Both the position numbers and the translations under genes were made by a program. Source: Polaribacter sp. NJDZ03 (GTDB lineage Bacteria; Bacteroidota; Bacteroidia; Flavobacteriales; Flavobacteriaceae). Taken from it: a DNA stretch of 64,000 nucleotides. The notes below the pieces were generated by a model. That model was not told the DNA's origin and did no database searches. It saw nothing but the letters and a program-made list of their open reading frames with translations. Below, piece after piece: positions 54,133 through 63,662 of this stretch. Numbering within the stretch: position 1 is the first letter of the stretch; every line of letters starts with the position of its first letter. The stretch lies in assembly GCF_019263805.1 (NCBI RefSeq), contig NZ_CP079195.1, positions 1,529,001 through 1,593,000 of the forward strand, read 5' to 3'.

Positions 54133-55956
54133 CTATTCATGCTCATCATAATTTTCATCAAGCGTTTCCGTCAAAGTTTTCATAAAAGCTACAATAGCAT
54201 TTTGTTCTTCTGCAGTTAAATTCAATTCATCAAAAGGTAAGGTTTGGTGCTCCAAATCAAAACCTAATCCACCTCCACCGCCAAGGTTATAAAACTCTAC
54301 TACTTGCTCTAAAGTATTGTAAACACCGTTGTGCATATACGGAGCAGTTAATTCAATATTTCTTATAGAAGGTGTTTTAAACATTCCCTTATGCAGTTCT
54401 TCTTTAAAGCTCCAATAAAATCCTAAATCATCATCTAATTTTTTATTTTCTGCTGTTTCCGGAACTCCAATAACTTCTTTTTCTGTCTCCGTAAAAAATG
54501 GAGGTACTGTACCATTTGTTAACGGCATAAAATGGCAAGTGGCACATAAAGCTTTTCCCATAAATAAGTTATACCCAAGTTTTTCTTCATCAGAAAAATT
54601 ATTTTCTTCTCCTCTAATATTTTTATCAAATTTAGAATTGAAACCATTTAAAGTGGAAACATAAGATGAAATTGCTTTTATAACATCTGTATTATTAGAG
54701 GATACTTTACCAAAAGCATCTTTAAAAAGAGATGTATACGTTGAATCTTTTAAAATAGCATTAGAAAATTTATGAACGTTAGAATTAAACTCTTTATCGT
54801 TTGTAAAAACAGCTGAAATTTGATCTATTAATGTATTTGACCTTCCATCTAAAAAGAAACTTTGTTGAAAAGCAGTATTGATAAGTGTTGGTGTATTTCT
54901 TTGCAAAGGATTCCCCTGATTATCTGAATTAAAATCGACATTATCTGCATAACCTTTGTCTTCTAAATGACAGCTAACACAAGCCATTTTTCCATTTTCG
55001 GAAAGTTTAGGATCTGAAAATAATTTTCTTCCTAAAGCTATTTGTTTATCGGTTGGATTTTGGTTGATCGCTGGCGTAAAATAATTTAGATTAAAGCTAT
55101 TATCTTCAAAAAAGGTAGGCGCATCAAAATTAAAAGGCGTTGTATTTATGGGTTTCCAAAGCGCACTCACTTTTCTTATTTCAACCCAATTTCTAGTAAT
55201 TGAATTCATATAATCTCTTGTAAATGTAAAACGGTCGAACGTATCAAAATCTTCATTTGTTTTAATAAACGAAATAGCGTTTTCAATATTACTGTTAAAA
55301 GCAGCGTCTAACTCCTTATTTTTCTCTTTTACAACACCCTGTATTGTTTCCTTATAAACATTTTGTAAACTTTCTAAGGAAATAATCGTTTCCTTAATTC
55401 CTAAATGACTTACGGGTGTATCAAAACCAGAAATAGCCAAACTTACAATTCTTAAAAGCTGCTGATGTGTTGCTATAAAAAAACGTTGCGGATTTAATGG
55501 TCGTTTTAGAATCCCTTTTTTTAGGTTTGAAAGCAAGCCCTTTTGCACATACAATTCTTGTTTAAAATCTGCTTCTGTAGTTTCATCATCAAAAACACTT
55601 TCTTCTATTTTTTGATACCCTACTGGTTTTATTATTTTACCAGTATCATCCTTATAAATTGATAAAGCAGGTCCGTTAGCTCTGTGACCAACTTCTGGGT
55701 TTAAGTAAGAGGCATAAGGTTCTGCTTTTTTAAATGCGGCTCTAGATAACGCAAAATACTTTTTTGATTTTTGGCCATGCATTCCTTCAACTTCTAAGCT
55801 ATCTATATACAGCAAAGCAATATCTAAATTTTGAGCATAGTACTCTTGAGCAAAAGACCAATTAACAATAGGAATCATTTCTTTTTTATCCTGATTACAG
55901 GATATTAAAAGAATACCAGTTAATAAAAAAAATAACGATTTAAAATATCTAAACAT
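54133..55956 (-). CDS. Diheme cytochrome c peroxidase-family lipoprotein with long N-terminal domain
   Basis: 607 residues; the N-terminus ends LLISC (Cys at about 20), so a lipoprotein. Residues about 30-290 are a helical domain of uncertain type (possibly imelysin-like, but I do not see the GxHxxE motif). The C-terminal half is a MauG/CcpA-type peroxidase with heme motifs CVSCH (C326) and CATCH (C471). Such diheme proteins reduce peroxide or oxidise protein-bound substrates. It follows the PhoX-like gene by 72 bp. Confidence 0.85.
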   Translation of the reverse strand: MFRYFKSLFFLLTGILLISCNQDKKEMIPIVNWSFAQEYYAQNLDIALLYIDSLEVEGMHGQKSKKYFALSRAAFKKAEPYASYLNPEVGHRANGPALSIYKDDTGKIIKPVGYQKIEESVFDDETTEADFKQELYVQKGLLSNLKKGILKRPLNPQRFFIATHQQLLRIVSLAISGFDTPVSHLGIKETIISLESLQNVYKETIQGVVKEKNKELDAAFNSNIENAISFIKTNEDFDTFDRFTFTRDYMNSITRNWVEIRKVSALWKPINTTPFNFDAPTFFEDNSFNLNYFTPAINQNPTDKQIALGRKLFSDPKLSENGKMACVSCHLEDKGYADNVDFNSDNQGNPLQRNTPTLINTAFQQSFFLDGRSNTLIDQISAVFTNDKEFNSNVHKFSNAILKDSTYTSLFKDAFGKVSSNNTDVIKAISSYVSTLNGFNSKFDKNIRGEENNFSDEEKLGYNLFMGKALCATCHFMPLTNGTVPPFFTETEKEVIGVPETAENKKLDDDLGFYWSFKEELHKGMFKTPSIRNIELTAPYMHNGVYNTLEQVVEFYNLGGGGGLGFDLEHQTLPFDELNLTAEEQNAIVAFMKTLTETLDENYDEHE

Positions 55957-56028
55957 GTTGAAAGTTATAAAATGAAAGAATCTTCATTATAAAAATGAAG
56001 ATTCTTACTATTTAAAATATGGTCTATA

Positions 56029-57555
56029 TTATCTATCTAATCCTTTTAACAACACAATTTGCCCACCTTCATTATGTGGTAAACTGCTTGAAACAAAATC
56101 ATCACTTTTCCAATAATGTGGTTGTAGGTTTAACATAAAAGTACCTGGTACTCCTACTTTATCAGAAATATCCGTTAATGCACCAAACTCACCAGAAAAA
56201 CCTGTAGAACCTTTTGGGTCTAAGTTGCTTTCAATTTTTAATGATAAAACAACTTTAGTGTTGTTACCATTTAAATCACTTTGATAAATTTGAGCAGCAT
56301 GATTTCTAGAAAAAGAGTTTGGATCTTCTTGCGTATAAATATAGTTTTCTGTTACACAAAGATTATCTGGACTTTGTAATTCTGATAGATTACCATCCAT
56401 ATTATTAGTATCTGTATTACCGCTAATAATTTGCGTTAATTTACCTTCTAATGGATTGGTTGCATCTAATTCAATTTTGTAAACTGTACCCCAATCATTA
56501 TAAGTTCCTCTTCCTGGACCTCTACCAGTTACTGCAAAAAACACCTCTCTTGCATTGGCATCGCTACCTTTTCTATAATCTACATCTTCTACTCGCATAA
56601 ACTGAGAAGCAAACACATTTGTACAAGCTGTTTCCATTTCACCTTTAGTTAAACTAGCTCCATCAACAATTTCAACAAATTCTATATCATACGATTTAGA
56701 AAAATCTAAACTTCCTTCATTATAAACAGTATTAGCAGCAACATCCATTGCTCCACCTGCCCCGTTAGACACTTGTTTAAATCTTAAAACATATACTTTT
56801 CCGTTTTCTAAATCGGCATCTCCATTTTCAGAAACATACATAATAACCTGTCCTTCAGACCCATCAGAATCATCATCGCCTCCAACAATTACTGTTTTAC
56901 CAGCATACGCTCCTTGTGGTAAAGGCACTGCATTTTCCCAAGAAAATTCACCTAAAGCATCTAAACCAAAATCTGCTGTAGGTGTAGGTGTTTCAACCCA
57001 AGGGTCTATACCTTTTACATCATTAGCATAACTCTCTGAAGCAGATAAAAAGATATCTTTATCTCCACCGTGAACTGCCGCTTCCCACATAGTTCCAGAG
57101 CATTGTCTTGCATAATCTGCAACACCACTATTTAATAACCAATCTCCTTCTATAGGATTTAGGTCTTTGTCAAAACGAATTCTAGAAACTGCGTAATCAT
57201 CTTCTGCATTTACCACATAGATGTACTCATCTCCATCTTTTAAAAATCCAGCACCATCTTGTGCACCAACTAAACGGAAACCGTTAGAAAGTACATCTGT
57301 AGAACTTAATAACGAAAAAGCTTCAACAGAACTAAAATCTGGATTTAATGTTACTAAAGGAGCTAAAGAAGATTTGTTAGAAAACATTTCTGGAGAAGGT
57401 GTAAAATCTTTACCGTCTGAACCGTCCGATCCATTAACGCCATCAACTCCGTCAATACCATCCACACCATCTTCGGGATTACAACTAGTTAAAACTGTAC
57501 TTACAGAAGTTGTAACAAAAAGGAATAAAAATAATTTAATGTACTTGTTCATCAT
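56029..57555 (-). CDS. PhoX-like (DUF839) lipoprotein with collagen-like Gly-X-X linker
   Basis: 508 residues. Lipobox LTSC (C25), followed by a triplet series with Gly at every third residue (30-48). The rest is a beta-propeller of the PhoX/DUF839 family with LQSPDNLCVTENYIYTQEDP near the middle, the segment that binds calcium in known PhoX phosphatases. Probably a surface phosphatase or phosphate/iron-sensing lipoprotein. It precedes the peroxidase gene by 72 bp and has a promoter box; alternative start three bases later (MNKY). Confidence 0.8.
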   Translation of the reverse strand: MMNKYIKLFLFLFVTTSVSTVLTSCNPEDGVDGIDGVDGVNGSDGSDGKDFTPSPEMFSNKSSLAPLVTLNPDFSSVEAFSLLSSTDVLSNGFRLVGAQDGAGFLKDGDEYIYVVNAEDDYAVSRIRFDKDLNPIEGDWLLNSGVADYARQCSGTMWEAAVHGGDKDIFLSASESYANDVKGIDPWVETPTPTADFGLDALGEFSWENAVPLPQGAYAGKTVIVGGDDDSDGSEGQVIMYVSENGDADLENGKVYVLRFKQVSNGAGGAMDVAANTVYNEGSLDFSKSYDIEFVEIVDGASLTKGEMETACTNVFASQFMRVEDVDYRKGSDANAREVFFAVTGRGPGRGTYNDWGTVYKIELDATNPLEGKLTQIISGNTDTNNMDGNLSELQSPDNLCVTENYIYTQEDPNSFSRNHAAQIYQSDLNGNNTKVVLSLKIESNLDPKGSTGFSGEFGALTDISDKVGVPGTFMLNLQPHYWKSDDFVSSSLPHNEGGQIVLLKGLDR

Positions 57556-58004
57556 TTAATTTATTATGGTTAATTAATTGGTTACAAAAATATCTTTTGA
57601 AGCCTTATTAAATATTAACTAAGTATTACTGTTCCTTTAATCTTGAGTAACCTTACTGTTAAAAACGTTAAATAAATATTAACGGATAGGTAAAATTCTA
57701 GCTACAACATTAAGTAAACATAAAGAAAAGAAGGATGATACTCTTTTCTTTACAAAGACAACCTACGGTGGATTACTCATTTTCAACAAACTAAAAAAAC
57801 TTAGATAAGATAAATTTATAGGCTTACTGAAATTTGTAAAAAAAGATATTCATCACATTCAAAAACGTTCATTTAGAAAATTAAAAACAGTTTTTCTTAT
57901 TATATAAAAGTTTTACAACTCATCATTTAAAAAATACAACTCAGTATTTGTTTTTATTTTTAGCATGAATAACATCACATCTTTGTAGCACCAAACCAAA
58001 CAAG
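57556..58004. promoter_or_regulatory. 449-bp divergent regulatory region
   Basis: No gene. It lies between PhoX-like (-) and TonB receptor (+). AT-rich with runs of AACAT, TTAAAAA. A promoter box for PhoX is at 57585-57592. Nothing else convincing was seen; a partial box CATCTTTG is at 57978-57985 before the receptor. Confidence 0.4.
57585..57592 (-). promoter_or_regulatory. Putative -7 box of the PhoX-like gene (TATTTTTG)
   Basis: On the minus strand TATTTTTG fits TAnnTTTG, about 30 bp before the start. No clear -33 element. Confidence 0.45.
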
Positions 58005-60161
58005 ATGAAACATATTCTACTTTTTATATTTTTAAGCTGCCAATTATCTACAATTGCACAAAACACCATCTCAGGAAATGTAACCGATGCTAAAAACAAT
58101 CCTATCAATGGAGCGAATGTTTATTTAGATGGAACGTATGATGGAACTTCGACCAACGATAAAGGAGAATTCTCTTTCAAAACTGATGAGAAAGGAACTC
58201 AAAACTTAGTCATTTCTTTTATTTCTTTTGAACCTTTTATAAAAACTGCGGATGTTTCATCACTTAAAAATTTAAAAATAAAATTAAGAGATGATGTAAG
58301 CTCTCTAGGCGCTGTAGTTATTAATGCAGGAACTTTTGAAGCCAACGAAAAAGCAAAAGTGACTGTTCTTAAACCCTTAGACATTGTTACCACGGCAAGT
58401 GCTTTGGGTGATGTTATGGGTGCTTTGCAAACACTTCCTGGAACTTCTACGGTAGATGAAGATGGACGATTATTTGTGCGTGGTGGTGAAGCAGAAGAAA
58501 CTCAGATTTTTGTGGATGGAATTCGTGTTTTTACACCGTATACGCCAAGTGCAAATAACATTCCTAGTCGTGGACGCTTTTCTCCTTTCTTATTTAAAGG
58601 AATTTCATTTTCTACTGGAGGATATTCTGCAGAATACGGACAAGCATTGTCTGGTGTTTTACAGTTAAATACTATTGATGAACCTACAGAAGAAAAAACA
58701 GACGTTTCTTTTATGACTTTAGGTTTAGGCGTTGGAAATACACAAATTTGGGAAAACAACTCATTTAGTATAAATACATCTTACATTAATCTGGCGCCTT
58801 ATCAAGAAGCTTTTCCTGATAGAAATACATGGAAAAATCCGGTACAGTCTTTAAGTGGAGAAATGGTGTATAGACATAAATTTAAAAATGAATCTTTGTT
58901 AAAATTGTATGGCGCATTTAGTTATACAGATTTTGATGTTATACAGGATAATATTAATTATGATGAAGGTTTTTACTTCGGATTAAAAAACAGAAACCTC
59001 TATTTTAATACCTCTTATAAGAATAAGTTTGGAGATAATTGGAGAATAGAAACGGGGTTTAGTTTTACAAACGATCATTCTAACCTTAAAATTATTGACG
59101 ATTTAGTAACAGACAATGAAAACTCGATGCACTTTAAAGTGAAGCTTAAAAAACAGTTTTCTAACCGATTTAAAGTTAGTTTTGGTTCAGAATATTTTAT
59201 GGCCAATTTTAATGAAGCTTACACCGCTAATAATAGTAATGAAATAGAATATGGATTTCAAAATAACATCTTTGCTTCCTTTGTAGAAACAGATATTTTC
59301 TTCTCTAAAAACTTGGCAACAAAAATAGGAGTTCGTGCAGAACATTCTGAGTTATTAAAGGAGTCTACCATTTCACCAAGAGTCTCTTTAGCTTATAAAG
59401 TAAACAAAAACGCGCAATTTTCATTGGCATACGGACAATTTTATCAGAATCCAAAAAACGAATATTTAAAATTCAATACAGATTTTAAAGCCGAAAACAC
59501 CTCACATTTAATCGCCAATTACCAACATACTAAACAAGGGCAAATTTTTAGAATTGAAGCCTATTTAAAAGAATACAAAGACTTGGTGAAATTTGATAAT
59601 AACCGACCAATATTTACAAGCAACTTTAATAATAACGGAACTGGTTTTGCTAAAGGTCTCGATATTTTCTGGAGACAAAATGGTAAAATTAAAAACACCG
59701 ATTATTGGGTTTCTTACTCTTATTTAGACACCGAAAGAGATTATAAAAATTATCCAACTACTGCAAGACCCAATTTTGCTTCTAAACATAATTTATCTTT
59801 GGTGGCTAAACATTGGATAGCAGATTGGAAAAGTCAAATTGGTTTCAGTTATAACTTTGCTTCTGGCAGAAATTATACAAATCCTAACGAAGCGGGATTC
59901 TTAAATAATCAAACAAAAAACTACAATTCATTAAGTTTAAATTGGGCATATTTAATAGATCAGCAAAAGATTTTATATTTCTCTGTAAATAACGTTTTAG
60001 GAACTCAGAATGTGTTTGGTTACAACTATAAAAACTCCGCAGAACCGAATGGAAATTTCGAGCGACAAGCAATTACTCCAAATGCAGATCGCTTCTTTTT
60101 TGTAGGTTTCTTTTGGACTATAAGTAACCATAAAAAAACTAATCAGCTAGATAATTTGTAA
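58005..60161 (+). CDS. TonB-dependent receptor with carboxypeptidase-regulatory-like domain
   Basis: 718 residues. Signal peptide ends STIAQ; residues about 22-95 are a carboxypeptidase-regulatory-like domain (ISGNVTDAKNNPINGANVYL), then a plug (FVRGGEAEETQIFVDGIRVF) and a beta-barrel ending in aromatic FFVGFFWTI. It imports an unknown ligand across the outer membrane. No STN domain, so no FecR signalling. It faces the PhoX-like gene and converges with the second receptor (12-bp gap). Confidence 0.9.
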   Translation: MKHILLFIFLSCQLSTIAQNTISGNVTDAKNNPINGANVYLDGTYDGTSTNDKGEFSFKTDEKGTQNLVISFISFEPFIKTADVSSLKNLKIKLRDDVSSLGAVVINAGTFEANEKAKVTVLKPLDIVTTASALGDVMGALQTLPGTSTVDEDGRLFVRGGEAEETQIFVDGIRVFTPYTPSANNIPSRGRFSPFLFKGISFSTGGYSAEYGQALSGVLQLNTIDEPTEEKTDVSFMTLGLGVGNTQIWENNSFSINTSYINLAPYQEAFPDRNTWKNPVQSLSGEMVYRHKFKNESLLKLYGAFSYTDFDVIQDNINYDEGFYFGLKNRNLYFNTSYKNKFGDNWRIETGFSFTNDHSNLKIIDDLVTDNENSMHFKVKLKKQFSNRFKVSFGSEYFMANFNEAYTANNSNEIEYGFQNNIFASFVETDIFFSKNLATKIGVRAEHSELLKESTISPRVSLAYKVNKNAQFSLAYGQFYQNPKNEYLKFNTDFKAENTSHLIANYQHTKQGQIFRIEAYLKEYKDLVKFDNNRPIFTSNFNNNGTGFAKGLDIFWRQNGKIKNTDYWVSYSYLDTERDYKNYPTTARPNFASKHNLSLVAKHWIADWKSQIGFSYNFASGRNYTNPNEAGFLNNQTKNYNSLSLNWAYLIDQQKILYFSVNNVLGTQNVFGYNYKNSAEPNGNFERQAITPNADRFFFVGFFWTISNHKKTNQLDNL

Positions 60162-60173
60162 ACGAAAGGTTTA

Positions 60174-62723
60174 TTAAAAAGAAACTCTAAAAAAGAAATT
60201 TGGAGTAAAACCTTGAGATTTTGTGTCGTTTTTGACTAAGACATCGTTAAAACCAGTAGTTCTTTTACTTTCATATTCTCTTTTTAATATGTTTTCTTGA
60301 TTGTAAATATTTAATAGTGATAGACCAATTTTGGCCTTTACTTTTTTATTCAACCTAAAATCATAGGTACTAGAAAAATCTAATCTATGGTAATTAGGTA
60401 ATCGATCATCATTTATTCCATTTCTAATAATACCAAAATTATCATCTTGTCCGCCAGATGAAGAAAACGGAATACCAACTCTATAACTAAAACCTGTAGA
60501 AAAAGTAAAGCTTTTATATTTAAAATTATTAGACCAATAAAAAGAATGAGAGACATCAAAATTACCGCTAAATTCTTCTCCTTCATTAAGTTCACTAAAT
60601 GTAAAACTAGAACTCCCTGTGTTGTAACTTACCCAAGTATCAAAATTATGCCACGTTTTTTTTATCAACAAATCTAAACCAATCGTTACAGCTTCACCTG
60701 TATAAATTTCTTGAATAAAGCTATCGAACCCCGTTGTTAAAGTAGTTAATCCTTTTATTTTTCTTCGATATAAGTCTACATCAATAGTAAAATTATTTGC
60801 TGAATATAGAGCCCCAAAAGTTAACTGATTACTTTCTAATAAAGGGATTTCTTCATTGTTAGACAATGCCCAAAGCTGATTTTCTAAACCAAAATCTATG
60901 GTATCGAATTCTAATAATTTACTTATATTTTGTTGTTTTACTTCAAAAGAACTGTTTAACCAGAATTTAGGTAAAACGTTTATTTGCATAAAAATTCTTG
61001 GCTCTAAAGTATAGGTATCTATAGATGAAAAATAGTTGCCACGAACTCCAATTTTTAACGCATACTTTTTCTTAAAGTTATATGAATACTCACTAAACAA
61101 GGTATGAATATTATTACTATTGGTATCTAACGTTAATTTAGTTCCAGAAAATTGGTTGCTATTTTCTCTTTCCAAAAAGTAAGAAATATCTTGATATCCG
61201 TATTGATATCCATATTTCATTTGTTGAAACTCACCTATTGTTTGTAAAAAATCTAATTTCACTTCAAAATTAGCAACTTCATTTCTCTTTTCTATTTCAG
61301 CATATTCTAAATCATTAGAAGTCTTTAAATTATTGTAATTCAAATTATATTTAGAATAACTAACATTTAAGTTTTGAGAAAACTTTTCTGTCCATTTTCT
61401 GTTCCAATGAGTACTATAACCAAGGTTTTTCAATTTTAAATGATCAGATCTTTTTTCTTCTAAATCTAAGTTTAGAAAATTATAATCGAAGTTATTTAAA
61501 ATTCCGATCTGACTTATAGAAAGTAAATCATTTTCTGTTGGTTTGTAATTTATTTTAAGATTATAGTCTATAAATTTAAAATCATTATCACTAATAACAT
61601 TGTACTCTTCTGCATCTTTAGCGTCTTCTGTTACAGAAGAATGCTGAAAAGCTTTGTTAGATAATTTATCTATTGTTGGTGTTCTTACAATATCTGCAAT
61701 AGACCTTCTTACAGAAAGAATTGCACTTACCTTTTTATCAATTGGTACTTTAAGATTTGCATCTACATGCGTAAAATTAAAACCAGCAGAACCAGATATT
61801 TTAGTTGCAATGTCAGACGATGTTTCTACATCTACAACACCTGCAATATGATTTCCGTATTTGCTATTTGAGGCTGTTCTGTACACCGTTACTTTATCAA
61901 TTATATATGGATTTAACGCAGAAATTGCACCGAAAAAATGACCGGTGTTAAACAATTTAATTCCATCGAAAAGTATTAAATTTTGATCTGGTGTTCCTCC
62001 ACGAACATGCAAACCAGAAGCAGTTTCATCAACATTTAAAATACCTGGTAATTGTTGTACACTTTGCAAAACATCTGGTTCTGTAAGCCCTGGAAGTACA
62101 TTTTGATTTTTAGGCCTAAATACAATAGCGCCATCAATTGTTTTAGAAATTGAATTTGTTAAATAATTAGTAATAATTATTTCTTCTAAAAAAGTAGCTT
62201 CTTCTTGCATTGGTATTAATAAGCAGTCTTCAAAAATAAATGCATGAAGGCTAATATCTATCGTCTTAAAACCAATAAAAGAGACTTCTAAAACAGCAGA
62301 AGTTTCTATGTTACTAAAACTAAACTTACCTTCATTATTTGAAAGTACACCAATATTTGTCCCTTTTATTTTTATAGAAGCTCCTCTTAATTTTTCTGTA
62401 ATGTTATTCGCATTTTGTAATTGTCCACAAATAGTAATCTCCTTTGGTGGTAAAACAATTAAAAACCTGTTATCACTTACTTCTTTAATATCTAAATGAA
62501 TTGCTCTTTTTAATTCTAAAATTATAGCTGCTATTTTTTTATCATCAATATTAAAAACAATACTTTTCCCTTTTATTAAATGATTTGCATACGCAAACTT
62601 TATATGAAACTTTGTTTCAATGGTTGTTAATACTTTTTTTAGGGAAGTCTCTTTTAGTTTATCCTCTTGCGAAAAAATATTTAAGGATAAAATTAAAAAG
62701 AAAAAGAAGATCTGTTTTTGCAA
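60174..62723 (-). CDS. TonB-dependent receptor with STN (FecA-type signalling) domain
   Basis: 849 residues. After the signal peptide (ending NIFS) there is an STN domain (about 24-85; LKKVLTTIETKFHIKFAY, PPKEITI end), the part that contacts FecR-type anti-sigma factors. Then a carboxypeptidase-regulatory-like domain (QLQNANNITEKLRGASIKIKG), a plug (VRGGTPDQNLILFDGIKLF) and a beta-barrel ending in FFRVSF. Ligand unknown (siderophore, heme or vitamin). It follows the FecR gene by 5 bp, giving a classic surface-signalling trio. Confidence 0.92.
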   Translation of the reverse strand: MQKQIFFFFLILSLNIFSQEDKLKETSLKKVLTTIETKFHIKFAYANHLIKGKSIVFNIDDKKIAAIILELKRAIHLDIKEVSDNRFLIVLPPKEITICGQLQNANNITEKLRGASIKIKGTNIGVLSNNEGKFSFSNIETSAVLEVSFIGFKTIDISLHAFIFEDCLLIPMQEEATFLEEIIITNYLTNSISKTIDGAIVFRPKNQNVLPGLTEPDVLQSVQQLPGILNVDETASGLHVRGGTPDQNLILFDGIKLFNTGHFFGAISALNPYIIDKVTVYRTASNSKYGNHIAGVVDVETSSDIATKISGSAGFNFTHVDANLKVPIDKKVSAILSVRRSIADIVRTPTIDKLSNKAFQHSSVTEDAKDAEEYNVISDNDFKFIDYNLKINYKPTENDLLSISQIGILNNFDYNFLNLDLEEKRSDHLKLKNLGYSTHWNRKWTEKFSQNLNVSYSKYNLNYNNLKTSNDLEYAEIEKRNEVANFEVKLDFLQTIGEFQQMKYGYQYGYQDISYFLERENSNQFSGTKLTLDTNSNNIHTLFSEYSYNFKKKYALKIGVRGNYFSSIDTYTLEPRIFMQINVLPKFWLNSSFEVKQQNISKLLEFDTIDFGLENQLWALSNNEEIPLLESNQLTFGALYSANNFTIDVDLYRRKIKGLTTLTTGFDSFIQEIYTGEAVTIGLDLLIKKTWHNFDTWVSYNTGSSSFTFSELNEGEEFSGNFDVSHSFYWSNNFKYKSFTFSTGFSYRVGIPFSSSGGQDDNFGIIRNGINDDRLPNYHRLDFSSTYDFRLNKKVKAKIGLSLLNIYNQENILKREYESKRTTGFNDVLVKNDTKSQGFTPNFFFRVSF

Positions 62724-62728
62724 AATGT

Positions 62729-63661
62729 TTATTTTAAAGTAACAATTTTTTTATCGTTAGAAATGGTATAACTTATATTCATAGGTAATAAAACAGCATC
62801 TAAGGCTTGTTTTAAGTTTGTATGCACAAAACTACCTGTATAAAGTTTGTCCTTTTTTAATTCTAAATTTATCATTTTAATATGGTATTGTTTCTCTATA
62901 GATTTTAAAACAACCAACAAAGGCGCACTCACAAAAGAGCTTTCTTGTTTTAACCAATCCGGATTCACTTTCTTAGTCCCTATTTTTAAAGGAACAGTAT
63001 CTTTATATTGTGAAAACGTTTGTCCTTTAGTCAATATAACTACAATATCCTTTCTTTCTACTTTTACTTTTCCTTCAAAACAAGTAACAGTTAAAAAATC
63101 TTCTTCTTCAAAGACAGTAAACTGAGTACCTAAAACACTAATAATTCCTTCGGTAGTCTTTACTTGAAACTTGCTTCCTTTTGCTACTTTAAAATACCCT
63201 TCTCCTTCTAATTCTAACGTTCTATCTTGTTTCCAATTTTTCTTATTATAAGATAAACTAGATTTTGCGTTTAAAATAACGGTAGAATTATCTGGTAACA
63301 TAATTGTTCTTTTTTCCCCAAAACCAGTATTTATATCTGTATTAAAATTTAAAAAATAAAAAGTACTTACCAACAATAACAAAGTTGCAGCAACACTCAT
63401 TATATTTTTTAAACTAAAAACTTTACTTTTTTTATCAGCCTTTAAAGAAATTACCTTTTTGTTTTCTGTAATTTCATTTACTATTTTTGAGAATACTTCT
63501 TCTTTATTAAACTTTGGTCTTTTAAACAAAGTAGCTTCTTCTTTTATTCTAACAAATAATTTATAATCTTCAGATTTTTTAAACGCACTAAGTTCTTCTT
63601 TAGTCATTTCTCCAGAAACCCATTTAGCCAACAATGTTTCAGACTTTTCTATAGCTTCCAT
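62729..63661 (-). CDS. FecR-family anti-sigma factor
   Basis: 310 residues. Cytosolic N-terminal anti-sigma segment (TLLAKWVSGEMTKEELSAF), one membrane helix (about 90-108), a FecR domain (GFGEKRTIMLPDNSTVILNAKS ... LTVTCFEGKVKV), and a C-terminal DUF4974-like domain (SLVVLKSIEKQYHIKMINLEL-type stretch). It relays the signal from the STN-type receptor to the sigma factor. It starts one base after the sigma factor gene. Confidence 0.93.
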   Translation of the reverse strand: MEAIEKSETLLAKWVSGEMTKEELSAFKKSEDYKLFVRIKEEATLFKRPKFNKEEVFSKIVNEITENKKVISLKADKKSKVFSLKNIMSVAATLLLLVSTFYFLNFNTDINTGFGEKRTIMLPDNSTVILNAKSSLSYNKKNWKQDRTLELEGEGYFKVAKGSKFQVKTTEGIISVLGTQFTVFEEEDFLTVTCFEGKVKVERKDIVVILTKGQTFSQYKDTVPLKIGTKKVNPDWLKQESSFVSAPLLVVLKSIEKQYHIKMINLELKKDKLYTGSFVHTNLKQALDAVLLPMNISYTISNDKKIVTLK

Positions 63662-63662
63662 A